From positions 1-9,964 of the forward strand of contig SZPC01000018.1 of NCBI GenBank assembly GCA_030263475.1: DNA of 9,964 nucleotides, read 5' to 3'. This document shows, in pieces, positions 1 to 7,886 of the stretch. Source of the DNA: OLB4 sp002050165 (GTDB taxonomy: Bacteria > Bacteroidota > Ignavibacteria > Tepidaquicellales > Tepidaquicellaceae). The position numbers were made by a program, and so were the translations under genes. The notes beneath the pieces are model-generated. The model saw nothing but the letters and a program-made list of their open reading frames with translations, ran no database searches and had not been told where the DNA came from. How positions within the stretch are numbered: the stretch's first letter is position 1; every line of letters begins with the position of its first letter.

Positions 1-45
1 TTAAACCTCGTTTTTGATTTTAATTTACTGTAAATAAGTTTTAAA

Positions 46-74
46 TTGAAAACGTGTAATTTAATTATTATTAC
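46..74 (+). promoter_or_regulatory. Possible sigma70-like promoter for the epimerase-like gene
   Basis: A TTGAAA box at 46-51 is followed, after 17 bases, by TATTAC at 69-74, which matches TATAAT at only four positions. A CATAAT at 74-79 is an alternative -10, but its spacing to the -35 would be too long. The region is so AT-rich that such matches arise by chance, so this is weak. It would leave a leader of about 20 bases before the ATG at 101. No Shine-Dalgarno sequence is visible before that ATG. Confidence 0.22.
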
Positions 75-100
75 ATAATCATTCAATTCAACTAACAAAC

Positions 101-1000
101 ATGAATAAGGTTTCCATTTTTGGTGGTACAGGAATGATTGGCTCTTCACTCGCATCACTATTTATTCAAAACGATTATCGTGTAAATATTTTCAGCCGGT
201 TTTCTGATAAGTATAATAATTCTGAATTAATAAATTATTCCAACTATGGTAATGCGGAAACTGTTGCGAAAATTATTAGCGGCAACAAAGCAGTTATTAA
301 CCTCACGGGTAATTCTTTGGGAGCTAAGCGGTGGAATGAAAGTTTTAAAAATGAAATTTATGAATCTAGAATTGTTACAACACGGTTTATTGTAAATGCA
401 ATTGAATTGGCAGAAATCAAACCGGAATGTTTCATTAGCGTTTCAGGTGTAGGTTATTACGGGAACACTGAAAATGCTGTAACAGAGAAATCAAATCCGG
501 GAAGTGATTTCCTTGCAAAATTATGCAATGACTGGGAGAAAACCGCATTATCTGCGGAGAGATTTACCAGAGTATCGGTAATAAGATTAGCAACTGTTCT
601 TGATGCCAGAAAAGGCGCATTACCACGACTATTGAAACCTTTTAAATTCTTTATCGGAGGATGGTTTGGGACTGGCAAACAGTATTTCCCCTGGATTCAT
701 ATTAACGATATTATTTCAATTTTTAAATTAATCGTTGAAAACGAAAATATAACAGGCGCTGTTAATGCAGCAAGCCCGGATACAGTTACCAATAAAGAGT
801 TTTCAAAAACATTAGCGAATATAATTTCACGGCCATGTTACTTCCCTGTTCCGAAATTTGCATTATGGTTACGTTTAGGTGAATTTTCAAATTCTATTTT
901 ATCGGGTCAGAAAGTTATACCTGAGAAACTAAACCGGCACAATTTCCGTTTTCAATTTCCGTCACTTCATCCTGCATTATCAAACCTGCTAACTCAATGA
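101..1000 (+). CDS. TIGR01777/YfcH-family NAD(P)-binding epimerase-like protein (extended SDR)
   Basis: This 299-residue protein is a member of the extended short-chain dehydrogenase/epimerase group known as TIGR01777 or YfcH (SDR39U1 in animals). Seen in the sequence: the nucleotide-binding glycine motif GGTGMIG at residues 8-14, the INLTG strand end at 66-70, the family-typical block KRWNESFKNEIYESR at 76-90, the active-site-like SGVGYYG at 115-121 in place of a plain YxxxK, and the GTGKQYFPWIHINDI block at about 190-204. The last ~50 residues fit the DUF1731 tail, ending in a short HPALSNLL helix. The length is normal for the family. It should be a cytosolic homodimer binding NADP(H). Its substrate is unknown for most bacterial members, so a nucleotide-sugar epimerase role is only inferred. 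Its TGA overlaps the ATG of the next gene (ATGA at 997-1000), so the two are probably translated together. Confidence 0.9.
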   Translation: MNKVSIFGGTGMIGSSLASLFIQNDYRVNIFSRFSDKYNNSELINYSNYGNAETVAKIISGNKAVINLTGNSLGAKRWNESFKNEIYESRIVTTRFIVNAIELAEIKPECFISVSGVGYYGNTENAVTEKSNPGSDFLAKLCNDWEKTALSAERFTRVSVIRLATVLDARKGALPRLLKPFKFFIGGWFGTGKQYFPWIHINDIISIFKLIVENENITGAVNAASPDTVTNKEFSKTLANIISRPCYFPVPKFALWLRLGEFSNSILSGQKVIPEKLNRHNFRFQFPSLHPALSNLLTQ

Positions 1001-1986
1001 GTAACTATCAATTGGAAATATTACAATACACCTTTCAGGGATTATTTCATCAACGATTTGGGTTAAACATAGAAAGCATTAACCAGATCAATCCGGGTGC
1101 TTCAAACAGGAAAATCTACAGATTGAAATCCGGTAGCGTTTCAGCAATTGGTGTAATAAACGATAATGTATCCGAAAACCTGGCATTCATTTATTTTGCA
1201 AGTGTGTTTAGAGATTGTGGATTCAACGTCCCGGAAATATACGGAGTAAGCGACGATAAAAAATTTTACATTGAAGAGGATCTCGGAGATTTAATCTTAA
1301 GTGACATAATTACTGTTGCTGGTGAATCTGATATAATAAAACTCGCCTCTACGGTTCTCGAACTTCTCCATGAATTACAACTGAAACTTGCCGATAAAAT
1401 TGACTATAGTTACTGCTATCAAACCGGAGAATTTAATCCGGAAGTCATAGATTACGATATGGATAAGTTCATTAAATATTATCCAAAATTCGGGTCGCTA
1501 GACGGAATCAATTTTACACAACTCAGACAATTTTTTATTTCAATTTTGAATGAACTGAAAACAGATTATTTTTTATACCGAGATTTTCAACCGAGAAATG
1601 TCATGCTGAAGAGTGATGAAATTTATTTTATTGATTTTCAATCAGGCAGGCGAGGTCCTTTGTACTACGATGCAGCCTCATTTATTTTATCAGGAAGTTT
1701 CAAAGTTGACAATAATATTAAGGAGATGTTGATTGATAAATATGCTACAATTATTTCGGGTAATTTGGATGAAACCAATTTCAATAAATATTTTTACAGT
1801 ATGGGATTGCTCAGGATAATTCAGTTATTGGGGAGTTACTCTTTTTCGATAACAGAAAACAAAAAAGACTGGGTAGAGTCAAAGTTTGAGGTTGCTTATG
1901 GAAATCTCGAATTTATCAAAGACCATTGTTTCGATGAGAAAATTGCAAGTGCGTGTAGAGGAATTCTAATTAACCGGAAATGCTGA
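997..1986 (+). CDS. APH-fold phosphotransferase, AmgK-like (probable amino-sugar kinase)
   Basis: A 329-residue kinase-like protein of the aminoglycoside phosphotransferase fold (PF01636). Seen: a nucleotide-loop equivalent PGASNRKIYRL at 33-43, the hinge-like EEDLGDL at 94-100, the catalytic loop YRDFQPRN at 194-201 (D196 as base, N201 for metal binding) and the metal-binding IDFQ at 212-215, followed by SGRRGPLYYDAASFI. The catalytic loop and RxGPxxYD context resemble AmgK, which phosphorylates MurNAc/GlcNAc at C1 in cell-wall recycling, and the related Bacteroidota phosphotransferases. The first catalytic-loop residue is Tyr instead of the usual His. The name AmgK is not assigned because its usual partner MurU (nucleotidyltransferase) is not in view and other small-molecule kinases share the fold. 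Drug resistance is not implied. It overlaps the upstream epimerase-like gene by 4 bases. Its stop abuts the stop of the convergent exporter operon with no spacer. Confidence 0.8.
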   Translation: MSNYQLEILQYTFQGLFHQRFGLNIESINQINPGASNRKIYRLKSGSVSAIGVINDNVSENLAFIYFASVFRDCGFNVPEIYGVSDDKKFYIEEDLGDLILSDIITVAGESDIIKLASTVLELLHELQLKLADKIDYSYCYQTGEFNPEVIDYDMDKFIKYYPKFGSLDGINFTQLRQFFISILNELKTDYFLYRDFQPRNVMLKSDEIYFIDFQSGRRGPLYYDAASFILSGSFKVDNNIKEMLIDKYATIISGNLDETNFNKYFYSMGLLRIIQLLGSYSFSITENKKDWVESKFEVAYGNLEFIKDHCFDEKIASACRGILINRKC

Positions 1987-3216
1987 TCATTCAAATCTAA
2001 GCGCATCAATCGGATTTAGTTTTGCAGCTTTGTACGCTGGGTAAACCCCAAAAATTATACCTACCGAAAAACAAACCACAAAACCAATTATCACCCAGTC
2101 GTATGGTATTACCACGGGCGAATTCAGGTAAAGTCCGAGTACATTACCGCTAAGGATACCAAGTAAAATTCCGATAATTCCGCCAATTTGACAAAGTATT
2201 ATCGCTTCGACAAGGAACTGTATCAGGATTGATTTACTTTTCGCTCCAATTGCTTTTCGTACACCAATCTCACGCGTTCGTTCGGTTACCGATACCAACA
2301 TAATATTCATAATGCCAACACCTGCGGCGATAAGTGAAATAAACGAAATGAATCCTGCGCCATATTTGAAATATTGAGTAAACTTATTGACTTCAACAAT
2401 CAACGATTCATTCGAGAAAATCTCAAAATTGTTTTCTTCTCCGGGTTTCACTTTTCTAATTACCCTCAGAACGCTAATTATATTTTCTTTTGATGCTTCA
2501 AAAGATTCTTTATCCTGAGCCTGAATCGCAATATTTAACGAACGTATATTTTTTCCATAAAGCGTTTGCATTGTTGTTATTGGTATCAAAGCGAAATTAT
2601 CATTGCTCTGCCCGAAGCCTTCACCTTTTCTCTCAAACACTCCAATCACTTCAAATTCGTTATTATCTAAAATAATCTTTTGCCCGATCGGATCCGCAAA
2701 CCGAAACAATTTTTCAATTACGTCCATTCCCAGAACAGCAACCCGCCTGTTGTTTTGTACATCTGTTTCGGTTATGAACCTTCCATATTGAATCTGTCTG
2801 TTGTTTGTCGGGAGATACTCCGGGGTTACTCCGCCTATAGTATTATTAGGATTTGTATGAATACCTTTATATCTGAACACCTTTTCGTTTACGTAATCTT
2901 CAAGCGAGATGAAATTATAAATACTTGCTCTTTCCTTTAATCTCAAACCTTGATCGTAAGTAATATCCGGGCGATTTCTGTATTTGCGCATACTTCCCGG
3001 ACCGCCGACTTGTATTGCGGGATATTTCTGAACCTGATAGGTATTACTTCCCAAACTGCTCAACCCTTGTTCAATTCCCAATTGAAGCGCACTCAGCAAT
3101 GTCATAATTGAAATTATGGAAAATACACCGATGACAATTCCGAGCAAAGTTAACGATGCCCGCAACTTGTTGTTGCTTAAAGTTTCAAGTGCAATTTTTA
3201 AATTTTCAGTTAACAT
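1987..3216 (-). CDS. MacB-type ABC transporter permease (second of two paralogues)
   Basis: A 409-residue inner-membrane permease with the MacB/FtsX layout: first membrane helix at about 20-43, a large periplasmic domain (MacB_PCD-like) at about 45-285, then three helices at about 288-310, 334-356 and 374-394. The cytoplasmic loop TERTREIGVRKAIGA at 311-325 is the coupling-helix motif typical of FtsX/MacB permeases, and the C-terminus NPIDALRFE is equally typical. There is no ATPase domain on this chain, unlike E. coli MacB, where ATPase and permease are fused. It is the last gene of the minus-strand exporter operon. Its ATG shares one base with the TAA of the preceding permease (TAATG at 3214-3218), a layout that favours re-initiation. 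It probably pairs with that paralogue and the ATPase encoded at 4438-5157. The substrate is unknown. Confidence 0.92.
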   Translation of the reverse strand: MLTENLKIALETLSNNKLRASLTLLGIVIGVFSIISIMTLLSALQLGIEQGLSSLGSNTYQVQKYPAIQVGGPGSMRKYRNRPDITYDQGLRLKERASIYNFISLEDYVNEKVFRYKGIHTNPNNTIGGVTPEYLPTNNRQIQYGRFITETDVQNNRRVAVLGMDVIEKLFRFADPIGQKIILDNNEFEVIGVFERKGEGFGQSNDNFALIPITTMQTLYGKNIRSLNIAIQAQDKESFEASKENIISVLRVIRKVKPGEENNFEIFSNESLIVEVNKFTQYFKYGAGFISFISLIAAGVGIMNIMLVSVTERTREIGVRKAIGAKSKSILIQFLVEAIILCQIGGIIGILLGILSGNVLGLYLNSPVVIPYDWVIIGFVVCFSVGIIFGVYPAYKAAKLNPIDALRFE

Positions 3217-4445
3217 TATTCGTATCTTAAGGAATCTACCGGGTCTAATTTAGATGCTTTCAATGCTGGGAAAAATCCCGCCAGTACACCGAAAAACAAT
3301 GAAATGAACAAAGCTAAAACTATAACCCAAATTGGCATGACAGTCGGTAAAACTAAAGCATCAATTATTAAACTAACCGGGAATGATATCAACAATCCAA
3401 TAAAACCACCTAACAGACAAACAACACTTGACTCAATAAGAAACTGCATTAGTATTGAAGACCTTTTTGCCCCTAATGCTTTTCGTACCCCAATTTCTTT
3501 TGTACGTTCTTTTACAGAAACGAACATAATGTTTGCAATTCCAATCGAACCTACAATCAAAGCCATTAAAGTAATTAACGTTCCGATTATTTTTATTAGT
3601 GATGTCAGTTGATCGTAAGTGCTTTTGAATAGTTCCTGTTGATTTACACCGAAATCATTTCTTTCGCCGTAAGGGACTTTTCTTACTTTACGCATGATCG
3701 AAATTATTTCATCCTTTGTTTCTTCAAGTTTATCAACGTTTGCAGCTTTCACGGTAATTGATAAACTCGTGTTCCAACCACTAATATATTGAATGTATCT
3801 TTCAATTGGAATTAATACCTGATTATCGAGGCTGAACAAACCTAACATACTTCCCTGTTTTTCAAGTACGCCGATTATTCGGTAAGTCTGATTCGCAATT
3901 TTTATGTTCTTTTCAAGCGGGTCAGAATTTGGGAAGAAAGCTTCTTTTATATCCATTCCGATTACACAAACTGGATAACCTCCTGTTGCCTCGCGCGTAG
4001 TGAAGAATCGCCCTGATTCCATGTTGGAACCTGTAACGAATTGATATTCGGCGTCAGTACCGTAAACCAGAACATTCTGAAGCATCAGGTCGCGATATTT
4101 CAGAGTCTGTGGTGATCCGATTGAAGCTGACATCCCGACTGCGCTTTGCAAATTCTTCTTGAGAAAATTGAACTGACGGAAATCAATATCTTTTCTGTTT
4201 CTGTAAACGCTCCAGTCTTCATTTCCGAACCATTCAAACTTCTGAACGTAAAGTAAATCAGCACCAATTGAAGATATACTGCTTTCAAATGCCCGATTTA
4301 TTCCTTCGATTGCAGTTTGCATCAGCGTTACTGCAGAAATGCCAATTACAATTCCAAGTGTTGCCAATAACGACCGGAGCTTGTTTGCAACAATTGATTT
4401 GTATGCAAATGAAATGCTCTCTATTATTTCGGAAAACCTACTCAC
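3216..4445 (-). CDS. MacB-type ABC transporter permease (first of two paralogues)
   Basis: A 409-residue permease with the same architecture as its downstream neighbour: membrane helix at about 24-44, periplasmic MacB_PCD-like domain at about 46-282, then helices at about 284-310, 333-358 and 372-393. The FtsX coupling motif ERTKEIGVRKALGA lies at 313-326 and the chain ends DPVDSLRYE. The two permeases match in length and landmark spacing, including a shared RK-V-(K/P)-x-GE-N-F patch near 255-265, but are clearly diverged elsewhere, as expected of an old duplication that now makes a heterodimer. Its start lies inside the ATPase gene: the coding sequences overlap by 8 bases (4438-4445). There is no ATP-binding domain on this chain, so it depends on the separate ATPase. 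Confidence 0.92.
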   Translation of the reverse strand: MSRFSEIIESISFAYKSIVANKLRSLLATLGIVIGISAVTLMQTAIEGINRAFESSISSIGADLLYVQKFEWFGNEDWSVYRNRKDIDFRQFNFLKKNLQSAVGMSASIGSPQTLKYRDLMLQNVLVYGTDAEYQFVTGSNMESGRFFTTREATGGYPVCVIGMDIKEAFFPNSDPLEKNIKIANQTYRIIGVLEKQGSMLGLFSLDNQVLIPIERYIQYISGWNTSLSITVKAANVDKLEETKDEIISIMRKVRKVPYGERNDFGVNQQELFKSTYDQLTSLIKIIGTLITLMALIVGSIGIANIMFVSVKERTKEIGVRKALGAKRSSILMQFLIESSVVCLLGGFIGLLISFPVSLIIDALVLPTVMPIWVIVLALFISLFFGVLAGFFPALKASKLDPVDSLRYE

Positions 4446-5157
4446 TTGTCCCTGTTGAACTCTTAACAGACTTTACACTTGCGCAATCTTCATCAATGAC
4501 ACCGTCCCGGATTTTTATAATCCTGTCCGCATGATTTGCAATATCCTCTTCATGAGTAACGAGGATAATCGTATTACCTTTCTCATGGAGATCGCTAAGT
4601 AACATCATAATTTCATCACCCGTTTTAGTATCAAGGTTTCCGGTAGGTTCATCGGCAAGAATTATGGACGGATTGTTTACGAGCGCACGTGCGATGGCAA
4701 CACGTTGTCTTTGTCCACCGCTTAGTTCGTTTGGCTTGTGAAGCATCCTATCTGCAAGCCCCACACTTACAAGTGCCTGTTCAGCCATTTCTATCCGTTT
4801 ACTTTTTGGTATTCCTGAATAAATTAAAGGGAGCTCAACATTATAAAGCGCATTGATTCTTGGTAATAAATTAAACGTCTGAAAGACGAAGCCAATCTCC
4901 TTGTTTCTGATATCTGCAAGTTCGTCATCTTCCATTTCACTCACGTTTCTACCATTAAGTAAATATTCGCCACTGGTCGGAGTATCAAGACAACCGATAA
5001 TGTTCATCAATGTGGACTTCCCTGACCCTGACGGTCCCATAATTGCAACGTATTCATTTCGGTCAATGCCCAGACTTACACCATTCAACGCATACAGTTG
5101 TTCGGCGCCCATTATATACAACTTCACGATATCTTTTAATTCTATCAGCGAACTCAT
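4438..5157 (-). CDS. ABC transporter ATPase, MacB/LolD family
   Basis: A 239-residue cytoplasmic ATPase that would power the exporter. All nucleotide-binding motifs are present and intact: Walker A GPSGSGKST at 41-49, Q-loop glutamine at 93 (FVFQTFNLLPR), signature LSGGQRQR at 145-152, Walker B ILADEP at 166-171 with catalytic E170, D-loop NLD at 174-176 and switch histidine H202 (LVTHE). The strong match to the LolD/MacB/FtsE type, together with the flanking permeases and adaptor, indicates a type VII (mechanotransmission) ABC system. The protein is ATPase only, with about 20 extra C-terminal residues rich in Ser, Lys and Asp. Its ATG overlaps the TGA of the adaptor gene (ATGA on the minus strand, 5154-5157), and its 3' end overlaps the first permease by 8 bases, indicating translational coupling. 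Confidence 0.95.
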   Translation of the reverse strand: MSSLIELKDIVKLYIMGAEQLYALNGVSLGIDRNEYVAIMGPSGSGKSTLMNIIGCLDTPTSGEYLLNGRNVSEMEDDELADIRNKEIGFVFQTFNLLPRINALYNVELPLIYSGIPKSKRIEMAEQALVSVGLADRMLHKPNELSGGQRQRVAIARALVNNPSIILADEPTGNLDTKTGDEIMMLLSDLHEKGNTIILVTHEEDIANHADRIIKIRDGVIDEDCASVKSVKSSTGTSE

Positions 5158-6473
5158 TCGCTACCGTCCTGTTTAAAGCGAGTTTTCGTTTCATTGTCAA
5201 TTTTCACCAAAGAGTTATCTTCCAACTCCCGGTTGATTGCTTTAAAGGTCCCTTTAACAACCTCATCACCTTCTGAAACACCTTCGATAATCTCAATGTA
5301 TTGATCATCGCTGATACCTGTTTTGACAATGTTAAGTTTTGCGTGATTCTCTTTAACCGTAAAAACTATTTCATCCGGTTTCTTCATATTCACACGATTG
5401 CTCTGAAGTTTAGTCAGATTTTCATTTTCAGTACTGACACTATCCTCATCGCTGTTATCTCTGGTTGTAACTGACTGTATAGGAACTCCCAATACGTTGA
5501 ATTTAGTTTCTACCTCAATATCAACGTTGCAGCTCATTCCCGGTCGTAGTTTGACATCTTTATCAAGGACTCTGATTTTCACGATAAAATTTACTACTTC
5601 ATCCTGCATCCCTACTCCTGTAGTTTGTGCAGAGTTTCCGATTTCATAAACAACTCCGCTAAGTATACGATCATCTATAGCATCAACCTGTATTCTGGCT
5701 GTATCTCCGATTGATATTTGGTTTACATCTGTCTCACCAACTTCCACTTGACACTCCATATTATTCAAATCTGATATTGTTAAAATATTGGTTCCAATAT
5801 TAAAACTTGTCCCAAGCACTTTCTCTCCGACTTCATTATTAAGTTGAGTAATTGTCCCGTCAATCGGTGCAACAATTGTTGTTTTTGAAATATCATATTG
5901 GACTGAAGAGAGAGCAGCTTTTTGCTGATTAATACGCGCACGAAGAGTATTCAGGTTTGCAACTGCAGCCTCGAGGTTAGCGCGAATCTCATCAAGTTCA
6001 CTTTGCGGAGCAAGACCTTTTTCCACCAAATCCTTCGATCTGTTAAAATCTAGTTCGAGCTTTGCAATATTAATCTCCTGAGTTTTTAATTCGCTTTGCT
6101 GCACTTTAAGTCCGGCAACTTGTTGCTGTAACTGAGGATAATATGCATCCGGTTTTATCCGTACCACAAGGTCACCCTTTTTAACCATATCACCTTCTTT
6201 AAACGGTAATGCTGCTATCTCACCACTGACTTCAGCACTGATATTAACTTCTGTCTCTGATTGAATCTTTCCGGTTGCGGTTACAACCTGAGTAATTGTC
6301 ATACGCCTTATCTGTTCAGTCTGTACTGTAATAGCTTGATCCTTTCCACCTGAAAAGACAATGGCAGTAATTATCAGCGCGGTGAGAACGATAATTACAA
6401 TCCAGATTACTTTTTTCTTGCTCTTCTTCCTTTTAGGAGGTGTGATTTTGGTTTGTACTTTTGTTTCAGCCAT
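5154..6473 (-). CDS. MacA-like periplasmic adaptor (HlyD/RND membrane fusion protein family)
   Basis: This 439-residue protein would link the inner-membrane ABC complex to the outer-membrane channel. Domains in order: a short basic cytoplasmic tail (KRKKSKKK, 14-21), one membrane anchor at about 22-40, a first lipoyl half at about 75-108 (AEVSGEI, EGDMVKKGDLV), an alpha-helical hairpin at about 110-195 rich in Gln, Ala, Leu and Glu, a second lipoyl half at about 198-235 (VAPIDGTI), a beta-barrel domain at about 238-325 (LRPGMSCNVDIEV near its end) and a membrane-proximal domain. An acidic, polar insert at about 338-365 interrupts the membrane-proximal region. It is anchored by a membrane helix, like MacA, not by a lipid, since no lipobox is seen. 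One base separates it from the upstream channel gene. No Shine-Dalgarno sequence precedes the ATG, so translation probably follows from the upstream gene. Confidence 0.93.
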   Translation of the reverse strand: MAETKVQTKITPPKRKKSKKKVIWIVIIVLTALIITAIVFSGGKDQAITVQTEQIRRMTITQVVTATGKIQSETEVNISAEVSGEIAALPFKEGDMVKKGDLVVRIKPDAYYPQLQQQVAGLKVQQSELKTQEINIAKLELDFNRSKDLVEKGLAPQSELDEIRANLEAAVANLNTLRARINQQKAALSSVQYDISKTTIVAPIDGTITQLNNEVGEKVLGTSFNIGTNILTISDLNNMECQVEVGETDVNQISIGDTARIQVDAIDDRILSGVVYEIGNSAQTTGVGMQDEVVNFIVKIRVLDKDVKLRPGMSCNVDIEVETKFNVLGVPIQSVTTRDNSDEDSVSTENENLTKLQSNRVNMKKPDEIVFTVKENHAKLNIVKTGISDDQYIEIIEGVSEGDEVVKGTFKAINRELEDNSLVKIDNETKTRFKQDGSE

Positions 6474-6474
6474 T

Positions 6475-7821
6475 TTAATATTTTAAAATTCCTGTATAAT
6501 AATCGAGAACTCTCTTCGCAATCAGGAAATTATAGACAGCATTTATTCTTTCAATACGCAAGTTATTCAATGAAGTTGTGGCAATTTGTGCATCAAGCAA
6601 TGTTCCGATACCAATTCTGTAGCTTTCATCAGCCAGTAGCTTATCCTGCTCTGCTGATACAATATTACGATCAATAATTTCAATTTGTTTGAATGCTGTT
6701 TCAAGATCAAGCAATGACTTTTGAATATTTGATCTGATAGATTGCTCCAGTTCCCGTATTTCTTCCTCTTTTACTTTCACCTGAACTTCAGCAATCTGCA
6801 CATTATTGTCGAGACTGAACCCTTGAAAAATCGGATATGACAATGTCAGCCCGTAAGATGCAGTCCGGTTATCGAAAATTTCTCCAATTGAGGTTGAGTT
6901 TAAATTGTACGAACCAAACGCTGACAGGGTAGGGAAGATGAAGTTCTTTTTATATATATCAACATTAATTTTATTGAGCTCAATTTCTTTCAAGCCGGCT
7001 TTATAATCGTATCTGTTTTTTAAGGCAATATCAGATAGTTCATCGAGCGTACCGATCCCCCTAAGAATCATTTCGAGTTCAGCTGTTTCATAATCACTTT
7101 TTATATCACCCTGAGCTACATTGATATCTTTACCTATCTCATCGTACATTGCCGCCTGAAGGTCAACTTTTGATTTCCGCAAATCATTTTTTGCGCGTTC
7201 AAGAGCTAATTCATTTTGTGCAACCTGTACATCCTGACGGTAAACATCGCCGATGGTTCCTCTGCCAACGTTAACAATCTCTTTAATTTTATCTAACTGT
7301 GCTTTTGAATCAGCAAGGTTCTCTTCATTTTGTTTAACAATCTGTTCAGACTTTAAAACCTGAAAGAATTTTTGATTTACCGAAAGTACAATATTATTCT
7401 TTGCATTTTCCAGATTGAATTTCAAAACATCCACTTGCTCTTCCGCGAGGTCAATCTTCCGTGTATTTGCAAAACCATCGAAAAGTACAACATCGGAATT
7501 CAGGCTAAAATTAAAGTTGTTCCTTGTAATATCCTGACGCGGTCTGGTAATAGGAACCCCCTGAATTATAGTTACACCGCTTTCAGTAAAAACGTGAGAC
7601 CGTGTATAATTTCCGGTTAAACTCAAAGTAGGAAGCAATGATCCTTTTGAAGTGCTTATATTTAGTTTCTGAATTTCGAGATTGTTTTTGAAATTCTTTA
7701 TTACAGGATCGTTCGCAATTGCAGTTTTCACGGCATCATCAAGAGTATATGTTTTTTGTGCATCTGCTCCATCAGGATATAAAACAACAATTGCAAACAG
7801 GCATAATAATTTTTTCAGCAT
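6475..7821 (-). CDS. TolC-like outer membrane efflux protein (OEP family)
   Basis: The first gene of the minus-strand exporter operon encodes a 448-residue outer-membrane factor. Residues 1-21 form a signal peptide (KK, hydrophobic stretch, then ADA before Q22). The mature protein opens with the OEP hallmark YTLDDAVKTAIANDPVIK and shows the family's internal duplication: two long helical halves, each containing a beta segment (FSLNSDVVLFDGF near 104-116 and YGLTLSYPIFQGF in the second half). The length is normal for TolC-family proteins, which form trimers with a beta-barrel and a periplasmic alpha tunnel. It should dock with the MacA-like adaptor encoded one base downstream. The chosen ATG is supported by the well-formed signal peptide directly behind it. 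The 160-base region upstream must hold the operon promoter, but I could not pick a convincing one on this strand. Confidence 0.93.
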   Translation of the reverse strand: MLKKLLCLFAIVVLYPDGADAQKTYTLDDAVKTAIANDPVIKNFKNNLEIQKLNISTSKGSLLPTLSLTGNYTRSHVFTESGVTIIQGVPITRPRQDITRNNFNFSLNSDVVLFDGFANTRKIDLAEEQVDVLKFNLENAKNNIVLSVNQKFFQVLKSEQIVKQNEENLADSKAQLDKIKEIVNVGRGTIGDVYRQDVQVAQNELALERAKNDLRKSKVDLQAAMYDEIGKDINVAQGDIKSDYETAELEMILRGIGTLDELSDIALKNRYDYKAGLKEIELNKINVDIYKKNFIFPTLSAFGSYNLNSTSIGEIFDNRTASYGLTLSYPIFQGFSLDNNVQIAEVQVKVKEEEIRELEQSIRSNIQKSLLDLETAFKQIEIIDRNIVSAEQDKLLADESYRIGIGTLLDAQIATTSLNNLRIERINAVYNFLIAKRVLDYYTGILKY

Positions 7822-7886
7822 TTTGGGGGATGTTAGGTTTATAAGTTAATGAAACGTAAAAAATGGTTTTGAGTTACATTAATTTA

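Noticed and set aside
997..1986. Aminoglycoside resistance gene
   Set aside because: The APH fold is shared by many small-molecule kinases; the motifs and context fit an AmgK-like sugar kinase better and nothing points to drug modification.
4901..5176. Open frames opposite the ATPase, permease and channel genes
   Set aside because: They lie inside strongly conserved genes on the other strand and show no recognisable domain or start context; treated as shadows.
1987..7821. Macrolide efflux or bacteriocin export system
   Set aside because: The family match to MacAB-TolC does not define substrate; no bacteriocin peptide, peptidase-domain transporter or immunity gene is nearby.
7852..7859. Bacteroidota-type -7 box (TAnnTTTG) for the exporter operon on the minus strand
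   Set aside because: TACGTTTC matches seven of eight positions, but no TTTG -33 box lies at the right distance, so it may be chance.
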